A stretch of DNA of 64,000 nt, from assembly GCF_015218165.1 (NCBI RefSeq), contig NZ_CP048659.1, positions 2,170,001-2,234,000 on the forward strand, written 5' to 3'. The notes under the pieces are model-generated. The model made no database searches and had not been told where the DNA came from. It saw nothing but the letters and a program-made list of their open reading frames with translations. Position 1 is the stretch's first letter. Every line of letters starts with the position of its first letter. Origin of the DNA: Acinetobacter piscicola (GTDB lineage Bacteria; Pseudomonadota; Gammaproteobacteria; Pseudomonadales; Moraxellaceae). Shown here one piece after another: positions 22,506 through 31,612 of this stretch. The position numbers were made by a program, and so were the translations under genes.

Positions 22506-23629
22506 TATGGCACCTCACGACAACCGCTTGAACCAAATAAAACATCTCGAATTGTTGCTAATGTTTCATAATTGGCACGGCGGCTGTGATTATAATTTTG
22601 TTGACTAGGTTGCCAGTCGGTCAATGGCGTTGGCATAGGTGCTTCAATAGGAATGGTTTCAATACCATTTAAAGCAAATAATCGACGTGTTCTTGGCATA
22701 TGATAACGGTCAGTAATCAATAATACGGTGGGTGCACCACCTTTCTTTTGTAAAAGTAATGAGCTAAAGCGGGTATTTTCACAGGTATTCATACTTCTAT
22801 TTTCAAGTAGATTAGCATCTACACCACGTTCTTTAAGCCACGCTTGCATATAAGGTGCTTCTACACCACTGAGTACAATCGGTAATTTAACTTTTTTTTC
22901 TAAAGCCACAGTCGTTTCTAATCTTAAACGGGTATAGGCATTGACGATAATATCTTTTTGATTTTTATCTAGCGTTAATCCGCCACCTAAAACAACGATG
23001 GCATAAGGTTGATTGGTCACCTTGCTTTTAACAGTATTTTGATTTTGTAAACTTTCAATATCTGCTTGAACGGCAGAACTTGCCAATTCACTTTTCACAT
23101 GTTCTTCTTTGACATGATGCATTTTCAAAAATTTTAAGTATTGATCCATCAATACTTTATTATTTTCATTGTTTAAATCCAGTAAAGCTTTGACTGTTGT
23201 ACTTTCATCGTGCTGCACATCAGAAGCAGCTTGTTCTATAAGTAAAGGAATAACGGGTTTATCTTCATTTTCCTGTTTTTCTTTTTGTTTTTCGATAATT
23301 TTTTCTTGCAAGGCTTTATATCTAAGCTGCAAAGTGCTTAGACCTTGTGCATCTTGACTATTAATTTCCTGTTCCATCAATTTTAAATAGGCTTGTCGAG
23401 CTATCCAAAGTTGTGAACCTGGTTCTAAATTTTCCGACTCAGACAATGCAGCATTTTGTTGGCTTTGTGCTGCCAACTGATTAACCTCTACAGGCACAAA
23501 AGTATTAAGTAATTTCACCATCATATTGGAATAGAACGGCGTATACCAAAAAACCATTAGAGCAGCCAAAAAGACGAATAGGATTGCAATCCATCGTACT
23601 GTTTTGACCATCCAATGCTGTTTTTTCAT
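22505..23629 (-). CDS. YdcF/SanA-family membrane protein with coiled-coil insert
   Basis: A 374-residue protein with one N-terminal membrane segment (WIAILFVFLAALMVFWYTPFY). Then comes a long charged, probably coiled-coil stretch of about 150 residues (QEKIIEKQKEKQENEDK), and a C-terminal YdcF/ElyC/SanA (DUF218) domain with YAIVVLGGGL, LPIVLSGVEAPYMQAWLKERGV and NTCENTRFSS. Family members are linked to envelope integrity, but the enzyme activity is not settled. Its start lies 5 bases from the murB stop, which suggests a cell-wall link. The long insert is unusual for the family. Confidence 0.8.
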   Translation of the reverse strand: MKKQHWMVKTVRWIAILFVFLAALMVFWYTPFYSNMMVKLLNTFVPVEVNQLAAQSQQNAALSESENLEPGSQLWIARQAYLKLMEQEINSQDAQGLSTLQLRYKALQEKIIEKQKEKQENEDKPVIPLLIEQAASDVQHDESTTVKALLDLNNENNKVLMDQYLKFLKMHHVKEEHVKSELASSAVQADIESLQNQNTVKSKVTNQPYAIVVLGGGLTLDKNQKDIIVNAYTRLRLETTVALEKKVKLPIVLSGVEAPYMQAWLKERGVDANLLENRSMNTCENTRFSSLLLQKKGGAPTVLLITDRYHMPRTRRLFALNGIETIPIEAPMPTPLTDWQPSQQNYNHSRRANYETLATIRDVLFGSSGCREVP

Positions 23630-23633
23630 TTTT

Positions 23634-24671
23634 TTATTTACCTAAATGAGACTGAATTAAACCTAATGTATTAAACAATACAGGTTCTGGCTCAAGTAAC
23701 ACATTAAATTTATTGTAAACATCCTGCTGTACTGCACGATATGTCGCTTGTATATCCTGCAAAGTTGCATCAGCATAGTTGACCAAAACAAGTGCTTGTT
23801 TCTCAAACATTCCTACTTGATTCAGTTTTTTACCTTTCCAACCTGTTTGATCAATTAACCAACCCGCAGCAATTTTAACCTGTTCATTTGCTTGAGGATA
23901 ATGTGGAATATTAGGGAATTCTACAATTAATTGTGATAATTGATCTTTTGAAATAATCGGATTTTTAAAAAAACTACCTACATTTGGAAATTCTTGAGGA
24001 TCGGGCAATTTACTTTGACGAATATGAATCACCTGTTTTTGTAAATTTTCCGCAGAAAGATCATCCTGCATTGCCGTTTTCAAATCACCATAATTGATTT
24101 TTAAATCTGCTTGTTTTAACAGTTTAAAAATGACGCCTACAATGACATAACGGTTTGGCTCATCCTTAAAAATACTATGACGGTAAGAAAAATCGCAATC
24201 CTCAGCATCGATCAATTTAAACTGTTGCTGCTGACGATCATAGACCTCAACAGATTCAATAAACTCACCTGCCTCAACCCCATAAGCACCAATATTTTGT
24301 ACAGGTGCCGCACCTACAAGCCCTGGAATTAAGGCAAGGTTTTGTAAACCATATAACTTTTGCGTGGTCGTCCACAATACAAAATCATGCCACACCTGTC
24401 CCGCACCGACTTTTAAAGTCTGTGTATGATCATCTTCGGATAAAAACTCAATGCCTTGAATCTCCATATGCATGACAAGTGCATGAATATTTTGTGGCAG
24501 TAACATGTTGCTACCACCCGATAAAATCAATACATTTAAATGTTGTGTTTTTGCATAAGCAAGCGCTTCAGTCAATACTTGTTTGGATTGAACTTTCACA
24601 TAATGTGACGCTACTGCATCTAAACGTAATGTATTAAATTCTTTTAGAGAAACGTTTTTTTGAATATTCAT
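23634..24671 (-). CDS. murB: UDP-N-acetylenolpyruvoylglucosamine reductase
   Basis: FAD enzyme that reduces the enolpyruvyl group with NADPH to give UDP-MurNAc, in peptidoglycan synthesis. The 345-residue protein is a type I MurB: FAD-binding region [12 protein letters not shown] and [21 protein letters not shown], the catalytic Ser in NVGSFFKNP and the Glu in LLEPEPVLF near the C-terminus. AAGG is 6 bases before ATG 24671. It is 14 bases downstream of the phosphatase gene, a probable operon. Confidence 0.97.
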   Translation of the reverse strand: MNIQKNVSLKEFNTLRLDAVASHYVKVQSKQVLTEALAYAKTQHLNVLILSGGSNMLLPQNIHALVMHMEIQGIEFLSEDDHTQTLKVGAGQVWHDFVLWTTTQKLYGLQNLALIPGLVGAAPVQNIGAYGVEAGEFIESVEVYDRQQQQFKLIDAEDCDFSYRHSIFKDEPNRYVIVGVIFKLLKQADLKINYGDLKTAMQDDLSAENLQKQVIHIRQSKLPDPQEFPNVGSFFKNPIISKDQLSQLIVEFPNIPHYPQANEQVKIAAGWLIDQTGWKGKKLNQVGMFEKQALVLVNYADATLQDIQATYRAVQQDVYNKFNVLLEPEPVLFNTLGLIQSHLGK

Positions 24672-24685
24672 ACAAAACCTTAGTG

Positions 24686-25189
24686 TTACGCTTGACGTTT
24701 AAAATGTTCGACCCATGCTTGGCTACTTGATTCACACTGATCAAGCACGCGCTCAAAACCCTCTGCACCCCCATAATAAGGATCGGGTAATGCTTGTTGA
24801 AGGTAGTTCGGATCATGTTCGCTCATAAGTGCAACTGCAGCACGAACTTGATGTCCTTGAAGATTTTGCTCAGCTTCATGTTTTAAATTTAAGATATTTT
24901 TTAAGTTTTCTAAATCCATTGCTAAAATCAAATCAAATTCATAAAAATCATTTTGTTGCAACTGACGCGCGCGTAATGCGGATAAATCATATCCGCGTGC
25001 TTTCGCATGTTTTTGGCTACGTTCATCAGGTGCTTTATTAGGGTGATAATTACTTGTTCCTGCTGAATCAACTTGAATATTGAGTTGATGCTCATCACAA
25101 TAATGTCGCAACACAACCTCAGCAGTTGGAGAACGGCAAATATTTCCTAAACACACACATAACACCTTGTATGGCGTTTTGGATGACAT
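24686..25189 (-). CDS. Low-molecular-weight protein-tyrosine-phosphatase
   Basis: A 167-residue LMW-PTP with the P-loop C13-LGNIC-R19 (CX5R) near the N-terminus, followed by SPTAE and [10 protein letters not shown], and the general-acid loop LPDPYYGG near residue 135. GAGG lies 5 bases before ATG. In Acinetobacter and relatives such phosphatases can act on bacterial tyrosine kinases of capsule synthesis (Wzb type), but here there is no kinase next to it; its neighbour is murB, so I infer only a housekeeping role. Confidence 0.93.
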   Translation of the reverse strand: MSSKTPYKVLCVCLGNICRSPTAEVVLRHYCDEHQLNIQVDSAGTSNYHPNKAPDERSQKHAKARGYDLSALRARQLQQNDFYEFDLILAMDLENLKNILNLKHEAEQNLQGHQVRAAVALMSEHDPNYLQQALPDPYYGGAEGFERVLDQCESSSQAWVEHFKRQA

Positions 25190-25309
25190 AACAACCTCAA
25201 TTGATCATTTATTTTTTCAGGGCTTATGTTAAGTTATTTAACGAATGAATCCCATAGTACGACAAAACAATAATGTTTATTTTATGATGATAGATTAAGG
25301 ATAATACAT

Positions 25310-26467
25310 ATGCGTCATTTTCAATTTCAAACTGTTGCCAATATCATTTCAGGTTTAGGCTCAATTCAAGAATTACACAACATTTTAAAAATAAAAAATT
25401 ATAAAAAACTCTTACTCGTCACGGATGCTGGGATGATTCAACATCATTTGCATCGTCCAATTTTAGAGATCCTTGAACAATTAAGCTTAGATTATGTGAT
25501 TTATTCAGAGGTACAAGCCGACCCTGCTGAAGATATTATTTTAGATGCGGTCAGTTATGCAAAGCGTGAACAGGTGGATGTCGTCATCGGGTTTGGGGGT
25601 GGCAGCTCAATGGATGTCGCAAAAGTCATTGCGATTTTAGCAGACCCAAAACAACAACAAAGTATTCAAGACTTATATGGTGTAAATAACGCACAGGCGC
25701 CTCGCTTACCCTTAATTTTAGTGCCAACAACTGCGGGTACAGGTTCCGAAGTCACACCTATTTCCATTGTGACGACTGGAGAAACCACCAAAACAGGTAT
25801 TGTGGCACCTATTTTATATGCAGATATTGCAATTTTGGATGCCAATTTCACAGTCGGTTTACCTGCACATATTACTGCGGCAACGGGTATTGATGCCATG
25901 GTACATGCGATTGAAGCCTATACCTCTAAAATTAAAAAGAATTTTTATGCAGATATGCTCGCTAAACAAGCCTTGAAGCTGTTAAATAAAAATTTACCCT
26001 TGGTGCTCAAAGATGGCTCAAACTCAGAAGCGCGACAAAATATGTTATTGGGTTCCATGCTTGCAGGTCAGGCATTTGCCAATGCGCCTGTGGGCGCTGT
26101 ACATGCTTTGGCTTATCCACTTGGCGGACATTTTCATTTATCCCATGGACATACCAATGCCTTAGTTTTATTAGAAGTTTTAAAGTTTAATGCTCCACAT
26201 GCCAAGCAACTCTATGCTGAATTAATGCAATATCTAGACCCTTATAGCAAAGGTAGTACAGATGGTTTATGTGATTTATTTATTGATCATATGCAACGTC
26301 ATTTAGACAGCAGTGGTTTAACCTTAAAGCTCAATCAACTCCATGTTCCTGAAAATATGTTAGAGCAGTTAGCTGAAGATGCCATGTTACAAACACGTTT
26401 ATTACAAAACAATCCAAGAGAAATGACTCAATCACACGCTTTAAAAATTTACCAAGAAATTTATTAA
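25310..26467 (+). CDS. Iron-containing alcohol dehydrogenase
   Basis: A 385-residue group III (Fe-type) alcohol dehydrogenase. NAD(P)-binding GFGGGSSMDVAK near residues 94-105 and TTAGTGSEVTP near 140-150; iron ligands Asp195 and His199 (GIDAMVHAIEAY), His265 (VHALAYPLGGHFH) and His279. Substrate cannot be told from sequence; candidates are medium or long-chain alcohols. It is divergent from the phosphatase gene and followed by a thioesterase. An alcohol dehydrogenase would fit with the alkane hydroxylase at 35376, but they are 9 kb apart. Confidence 0.9.
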   Translation: MRHFQFQTVANIISGLGSIQELHNILKIKNYKKLLLVTDAGMIQHHLHRPILEILEQLSLDYVIYSEVQADPAEDIILDAVSYAKREQVDVVIGFGGGSSMDVAKVIAILADPKQQQSIQDLYGVNNAQAPRLPLILVPTTAGTGSEVTPISIVTTGETTKTGIVAPILYADIAILDANFTVGLPAHITAATGIDAMVHAIEAYTSKIKKNFYADMLAKQALKLLNKNLPLVLKDGSNSEARQNMLLGSMLAGQAFANAPVGAVHALAYPLGGHFHLSHGHTNALVLLEVLKFNAPHAKQLYAELMQYLDPYSKGSTDGLCDLFIDHMQRHLDSSGLTLKLNQLHVPENMLEQLAEDAMLQTRLLQNNPREMTQSHALKIYQEIY

Positions 26468-26513
26468 GTGAATATTTATTAGTAACGTACCAAATTATTA
26501 TTAATTAAATTAG

Positions 26514-26957
26514 ATGAAAAATATGAAACCAGAAGTTAAAACTCGCACTCAATATTGTTTTTTATTCCCGATTCAAACCCGATGGGCTGATAATGACATT
26601 TATGGGCATGTCAACAATGTCACTTACTATAGTTATTTTGATACCGCAGCCAATGCTCTCTTGATTCAAAAAACAGGTTTTGATATTCACCAGTCCCCCA
26701 TTATTGGTTTAGTTGTCAATTCAGCTTGCGACTTTTTACAAGAACTCACCTATCCAGAAGTCATTGAAGTCGGTGTAGCAATCTCTAAAATAGGTACTTC
26801 TTCATTGACTTATGATTTAGCCATTTTTAAACAAGGGCAAAATGAAGCCTCTGCACAAGGTCACTTTGTACATGTATTCGTTGAGCGTGAAACAAAAAAA
26901 AGCACCCCGATTCCACATCAAATGCGAGATGCTTTACAGGATTATTTAATGAAATAA
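26514..26957 (+). CDS. Acyl-CoA thioesterase, hot-dog fold
   Basis: A 147-residue protein of the 4-hydroxybenzoyl-CoA thioesterase / YbgC group. It shows the signature TRWADNDIYGHVNNVTYY with the catalytic Asp. Two ATGs (26514, 26523) could start it; no clear Shine-Dalgarno decides. It lies 46 bases after the alcohol dehydrogenase on the same strand and converges with dnaX, whose stop is one base beyond. Confidence 0.85.
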   Translation: MKNMKPEVKTRTQYCFLFPIQTRWADNDIYGHVNNVTYYSYFDTAANALLIQKTGFDIHQSPIIGLVVNSACDFLQELTYPEVIEVGVAISKIGTSSLTYDLAIFKQGQNEASAQGHFVHVFVERETKKSTPIPHQMRDALQDYLMK

Positions 26958-26958
26958 C

Positions 26959-29124
26959 CTAAACTTTCAATTGAATATTTTGCAACTCACCCTCAAAAGC
27001 TTGCAATAAGCTTTTGATCACAGGCTCAGCATGTAACATCTCTGTTGCTCGATCATAGGCACGTGCCTTACGTTCATTTTGCATATGAAATGGTGTGGTA
27101 CTTTCGACCTCACCATATTGCACATTAAACACAGTACTCGACCATTGTTGTTTAAGTGATGACTCTAGCGCATGTTGAGTTTGATTTAATAAATTTTCAT
27201 ATTGCTTGGAAATTTGAAACGTAGAATGACCATTAATCATTCCAATCATCAAACCATGTTGTGCCAACTCCTGCACTGCAGGTGACAAATCACTGTTTCT
27301 AAACCAGTATTCCCATTTATTGACATCCCATTCACCTTCGAGTTGCTGTGGCGCAAGCTGTAAAATGTCTTGTGGCGTTTGCTGTGAATGATGTTGATGT
27401 GGTTCGATCTCGGCGGTAACTGGATTCTGCGGCTGAGTTTTGGTGATGGATTCAGTCCCAACATCAACCACCTCATGCAACTGTGCTACAGGTTTTGCTT
27501 CATCCATTTCTGAGGCAAGGAAGAAAACTTCTTCAGTTGCGGCAGTATTTGTTGTTGCAACATTTTCAGAAAAATCCGTGCCAAATGAAGTTAAAGCGAG
27601 TTCATCTGTATCCTGTAAACCTTGAGTTTCATTGAGCACTTCAATATTTTCAGTGCGTTGTACTAACGATGTTTCAGATTCAATGCCAATACTTAAGTCC
27701 TGAGCCTGCTCAATGTTTGCAGATTCTGCAATAGCTGCTAAATCTTGCGTATTTGGCATTTCAGTTGTCGATGTTAGTTCAACAGGCTCAAGCTGTTCAG
27801 CGACAGGCGCAATACTTTCAGGTGAATGCTCAATATGTGAAAGTGTAGTCGCTGTCTGAATTTGATGATCATCAACATGTTCAACAAAATAATTTTGTTC
27901 AGCGTTATGCTGTTCTTGAATATCAGGTTTTGTTTCAGATTCAAGGTTTTGCTCAATGATGGGATGAGATTCAATAGCTTGTTCCACAACTAAAGACGAC
28001 TGAACAGTTCTTGGCTCTGAAACCACAATTTCATTGGCTTGCAAAGGACGGAATGCCAATAAACGCAAGACCGTCATTTCAAAGCCTTGTTCCTGCGTCA
28101 CCGCCAATTGCAGATCTGCACGTCCCTTACAGGCAATCTGATAATACAACTGGATGTCCTGTGCAGAAACCAATTGTGATAATGTCATGATTTTTTTATT
28201 GATCTCAGCACTATATTTCAAGCTTAAATCAGGTAGATATTGCAACATTGCTAATTCATGTAATGTTGAAATAAATTGATCTAAAACCAACGAGACATCC
28301 AAAGCTTGCTGTCTAAATTGCAATAAAAGCTGACTGACATGCTCACGCTGATTTTGATGAATCGCCAGAATCAAATCATAGATAATGGTTCGATCAATCA
28401 GCCCCAGCATTTCTTTGACATCTTGATGATGAATCGCACCTTGACCATAGGCAATCGCTTGATCGGTCAAAGACAATGCATCACGTAAGGAACCCTGTGC
28501 CGATTCCGCAATTTGCCAAATCGCATCTTGTTCAGACTGAATACTTTCTTTGGCTAGAATATCCGTTAAATGATGAGTAATTTCATCGACGGCCAAAGGG
28601 CGCAAGGTGAATTGCAAACAACGCGAAATCACCGTAATCGGAAGTTTTTGTGGATCTGTTGTGGCAAATAAAAATTTGACATGTGCAGGCGGTTCTTCCA
28701 ATGTTTTCAATAAAGCATTAAAAGAATGCGTAGACAACATATGCACTTCATCGATCAGATAAACCTTGAACCGCCCTTGTGTCGGTGCATAAGGAACGTT
28801 ATCCAATAATTCACGAGTATCTTCAACTTTGGTACGTGACGCCGCATCAATTTCAATTAGGTCAATAAAACGACCTTCATTGACTGCTTTACAGGTTGCA
28901 CAGACTTCACACGGCGTAGACGTTACGCCCGTTTCGCAGTTTAGACATTTGGCTAAAATACGAGCGATGGTGGTTTTCCCCACACCTCGCGTTCCCGTAA
29001 ACAAGTAAGCATGATGTAAACGACCACGATCCAATGCACTGGTTAATGCACGTGAAACGTGATTTTGTCCAACCAATTCATTAAAATTTCGCGGGCGATA
29101 TTTACGTGCAAGTACCTGATACAT
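26959..29124 (-). CDS. dnaX: DNA polymerase III subunits gamma and tau
   Basis: Clamp-loader ATPase. The 721-residue protein has the Walker A GTRGVGKT (residues 44-51), a zinc-binding cluster (Cys63, Cys72, Cys75, Cys78), Walker B IDEVHML and the arginine-finger region ISRCLQF. A long low-complexity, Glu/Gln/Thr-rich linker runs from about residue 370 to 600. The C-terminal tau part follows (WEYWFRNSDLSPAVQELAQHG). The linker is longer than in E. coli DnaX (643 residues). I see no convincing A6G slippery site at the gamma boundary. The start ATG 29124 begins MYQVLARKYRP as usual. Confidence 0.97.
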   Translation of the reverse strand: MYQVLARKYRPRNFNELVGQNHVSRALTSALDRGRLHHAYLFTGTRGVGKTTIARILAKCLNCETGVTSTPCEVCATCKAVNEGRFIDLIEIDAASRTKVEDTRELLDNVPYAPTQGRFKVYLIDEVHMLSTHSFNALLKTLEEPPAHVKFLFATTDPQKLPITVISRCLQFTLRPLAVDEITHHLTDILAKESIQSEQDAIWQIAESAQGSLRDALSLTDQAIAYGQGAIHHQDVKEMLGLIDRTIIYDLILAIHQNQREHVSQLLLQFRQQALDVSLVLDQFISTLHELAMLQYLPDLSLKYSAEINKKIMTLSQLVSAQDIQLYYQIACKGRADLQLAVTQEQGFEMTVLRLLAFRPLQANEIVVSEPRTVQSSLVVEQAIESHPIIEQNLESETKPDIQEQHNAEQNYFVEHVDDHQIQTATTLSHIEHSPESIAPVAEQLEPVELTSTTEMPNTQDLAAIAESANIEQAQDLSIGIESETSLVQRTENIEVLNETQGLQDTDELALTSFGTDFSENVATTNTAATEEVFFLASEMDEAKPVAQLHEVVDVGTESITKTQPQNPVTAEIEPHQHHSQQTPQDILQLAPQQLEGEWDVNKWEYWFRNSDLSPAVQELAQHGLMIGMINGHSTFQISKQYENLLNQTQHALESSLKQQWSSTVFNVQYGEVESTTPFHMQNERKARAYDRATEMLHAEPVIKSLLQAFEGELQNIQLKV

Positions 29125-29254
29125 GAAAGCTCCTCATTACAGCGTTAAGGATACTGTTTTTTTGCTCATTAGTGAATGAAGAATGTCTTTGAAGATGGTA
29201 ATCGCTGAAATATCTAACAATCTTATGATCAGTAAAATATAAAATCAAAGGATG

Positions 29255-30523
29255 TTAAAACCACCCTTTACTGCCTTTCAGTTCAGCATCAGCACAACGC
29301 AAAGCTTCTTGAGTCAGCCCCCACAAGCGATAATCACCTGTGATTGAAGCAATTTGAAAGTTATGTGTATAGGCAAAACTGAGCCCTCGCTGTGGGTCAC
29401 ACCAAGCACCCGAGCCATTATATCCCATATGTCCGAAGCCTTTTTTCGCACGTTTCCCCATGGTAATGACACGGTGATACCCCAAACGCCACTTCATTGG
29501 AATTGGCATAACACGATCACGTTTGATCGTTTGAATCGTGCTTAATTCTTTAAAAATTTCAGGTTTAATCAAGGTTTGATCATTCCAAACACCTTGATTG
29601 GCTAACATTGCATAGATTTTCGCTAGACTTTCAGCAGTAAAAACACCATTTGCAGCAGGAATAATGGCTTGTAAGCCTTCATCACTAAAAAAGCTAAAAT
29701 CACGCATACCTTTGGGCACCATTGCATCTAAAAAGTCTTGTGGATTTTGCCCACTCAGTTCAATCAGTTTGTCTGAAAATGATGTTTTATGTTTCTTCTT
29801 ATGATGCTTAGGCTTGCTACTCTGCTCTGCCACGTGCGCTTTTACTTGTGGAATTAATCGTGCAACTCGTGCCAATTCCCCACTCGGCACACCAAAATAA
29901 GCGCCATCAAGTGCTAAAGGATCGACTAAATACTTTTGCATTAACCATCTTAAAGGTTGTCCTGTAGCTTTTTCCAACACACCACCCACGAGCCAACCAA
30001 AAGTAAGTGCTTGATAGGCAATATCTTCACCTACAGCAAAACGCGGAGTCGCTTGCTCCATCACTTTTAACATATGTTGCCAATCGGCCATCTCTTTTGC
30101 TTGTTCAATCAAATTACGAATATCGAACAAACCACTTTGGTGACTGAGAATATGACGTAACGTGATCTGTTTTTTACCATTTTGACCAAATTCAGACCAA
30201 TATTGCGCCACTGGCGTCTCATAGTCTAAAAAACCTTCACTCACTAAAATATGTGCTAATGTGGCTAAGACACCTTTTCCTGTTGAATAACAAACCGATA
30301 ATGTTTGATTGTTCCAATTTTCCGTTTCTGATTTTTTACCCGTAAAAATATCTACAACTTTTTGACCTTGAAAATACACCACTAATGCAGCGCCACCAAA
30401 TTGAGTACGACCATCTTGTAAACGACTAAATTGTTCTGCTAAATCTATAAATCTTTCATCAACATCGCCTTGATAGTTTTTCTTATCGGCAAATATAATT
30501 TCCTTAATTGCACTCATACTCAA
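29255..30523 (-). CDS. Serine hydrolase of the beta-lactamase/EstB family
   Basis: A 422-residue esterase-type member of the class C beta-lactamase fold. The SxxK motif is S80-T-G-K83 (CYSTGKGV), followed by LRHILSHQSGLFD. A late GYNGSGAWCDP segment probably replaces the KTG-type motif. No signal peptide is evident, so it is likely cytoplasmic and an esterase rather than an antibiotic hydrolase. A Lys/His-rich insert (KPKHHKKKHK) lies near residue 237. It has its own place between dnaX and the MaoC gene; a terminator at 30550-30578 separates it from the latter. Confidence 0.85.
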   Translation of the reverse strand: MSMSAIKEIIFADKKNYQGDVDERFIDLAEQFSRLQDGRTQFGGAALVVYFQGQKVVDIFTGKKSETENWNNQTLSVCYSTGKGVLATLAHILVSEGFLDYETPVAQYWSEFGQNGKKQITLRHILSHQSGLFDIRNLIEQAKEMADWQHMLKVMEQATPRFAVGEDIAYQALTFGWLVGGVLEKATGQPLRWLMQKYLVDPLALDGAYFGVPSGELARVARLIPQVKAHVAEQSSKPKHHKKKHKTSFSDKLIELSGQNPQDFLDAMVPKGMRDFSFFSDEGLQAIIPAANGVFTAESLAKIYAMLANQGVWNDQTLIKPEIFKELSTIQTIKRDRVMPIPMKWRLGYHRVITMGKRAKKGFGHMGYNGSGAWCDPQRGLSFAYTHNFQIASITGDYRLWGLTQEALRCADAELKGSKGWF

Positions 30524-30549
30524 ACCCTTATTTTTATTCCACTCAAAAA

Positions 30550-30578
30550 AAAGCCTAAATCATCTCGACTTAGGCTTT
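30550..30578 (-). terminator. Terminator after the MaoC-fabG transcript
   Basis: AAAGCCTAA (30550-30558) pairs with TTAGGCTTT (30570-30578). On the minus strand a run of T follows the stem. It lies 16 bases beyond the MaoC stop. Confidence 0.85.
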
Positions 30579-30593
30579 CTATCTTATTTGATT

Positions 30594-31448
30594 TTATTGT
30601 GCTTTGACTACACCTGTAACATGTGGTTTATGCGATTTTTCATTTTGAATCAGAAAATCAGTTGCTGATCCTTGAGTCGCTGTCAAAAACTCAACCTTTG
30701 AAGGTAAGAACATTGGTAGTTTAAAATACACATCGGCTTCATAAGCTTCTGGTAAAGTTAAGCTTGCCAAAGCACGTGCTTTACTCCACATGCCATGTGC
30801 AATCGCCTGTTTAAAACCAAAGGCTTTTGCTGTCAACGCATGAATATGAATCAAGTTAAAGTCACCCGAAGTTTTTGCATAACGGCGACCTGTATTTTCT
30901 GGAACATCCCATACCGCTTGTACTTGATAATTAGGCGCTTTACTTTCTTTGGCTTTTTCTACAGCAGCCCCATCGGTTTTTTGGCGTGATAAATAGGTGG
31001 TTAATCCTTCCATCACCACTTCATTACCCACTTTTGCAGTGGTAATAAAATCAAATTGTAGACCCTTATCATGCGGTTGTACTTCACCAAATTGACATGA
31101 CAACGTGATCTTTTCATTCACACCAATTTTACGTGTCTGTTTAATTTGGTTACGGATATGTACCAAACCTAAAATTGCAAATGGAAATGCTTCTGTTGTC
31201 ATCATATGCATTTGCAAACTTTGTGACAATACAGCCAAATAAATCGCTGGAATATAACCATTATTTTTAAAGCCACAAACTTCGTTATATGCTCTTAAAT
31301 GTTGTTGGTCGACTTGTAAAGAATCCACCACATATTCAACTTGTGGTAGCACTTTTTCACCTTTCGGCTTTTTAATGATTAAACCTTGTACAACTTTTGC
31401 ATAAGCAACATAAGGTTTTGGCAGTTGACTAAAATGGCGAGTATTCAT
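30594..31448 (-). CDS. MaoC-like (R)-specific enoyl-CoA hydratase
   Basis: A 284-residue double hot-dog hydratase. The C-terminal half has the MaoC active-site pattern GDFNLIHIHALTAKAFGF (Asp196, His201) and AIAHGMW. The N-terminal half is a second, degenerate hot dog. This length and form match HtdX of mycobacteria. It follows the long fabG on the same strand, separated by 164 bases with a palindromic repeat (31485-31605). Inferred role: reversible hydration of trans-2-enoyl-CoA to (R)-3-hydroxyacyl-CoA. Confidence 0.85.
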   Translation of the reverse strand: MNTRHFSQLPKPYVAYAKVVQGLIIKKPKGEKVLPQVEYVVDSLQVDQQHLRAYNEVCGFKNNGYIPAIYLAVLSQSLQMHMMTTEAFPFAILGLVHIRNQIKQTRKIGVNEKITLSCQFGEVQPHDKGLQFDFITTAKVGNEVVMEGLTTYLSRQKTDGAAVEKAKESKAPNYQVQAVWDVPENTGRRYAKTSGDFNLIHIHALTAKAFGFKQAIAHGMWSKARALASLTLPEAYEADVYFKLPMFLPSKVEFLTATQGSATDFLIQNEKSHKPHVTGVVKAQ

Positions 31449-31484
31449 ACTAGACCTTTGAAATGTTTTATTTCGATATTTAAA

Positions 31485-31605
31485 ACCCCGTCTCCCTCAG
31501 AAAGAAGACTGGGATAAGGGGCAAAACTATCTCATTTTTAATTTATAAATAACCCTACCTCTGCCTAATCCTCTCCTTTAAAGATCAGGAAAGGAAATTT
31601 AGAGG
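31485..31605. repeat. Intergenic palindromic repeat between fabG and the MaoC gene
   Basis: A degraded member of the CTCCCTCAG ... AATCCTCTCCTTTA ... family that is better preserved at 44441-44531. It fills most of the gap between fabG and the hydratase gene. Confidence 0.55.
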
Positions 31606-31612
31606 CTCGTTA

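Noticed and set aside
28189..28200. A run of seven A in dnaX (minus strand) as a programmed frameshift site for gamma
   Set aside because: It lies near residue 310, inside the third structural domain, too early for a gamma product, and no supporting stem is evident.
29255..30523. Class C beta-lactamase conferring antibiotic resistance
   Set aside because: SxxK is present, but there is no signal peptide and the late motif is not KTG; it fits cytoplasmic EstB-type esterases better.
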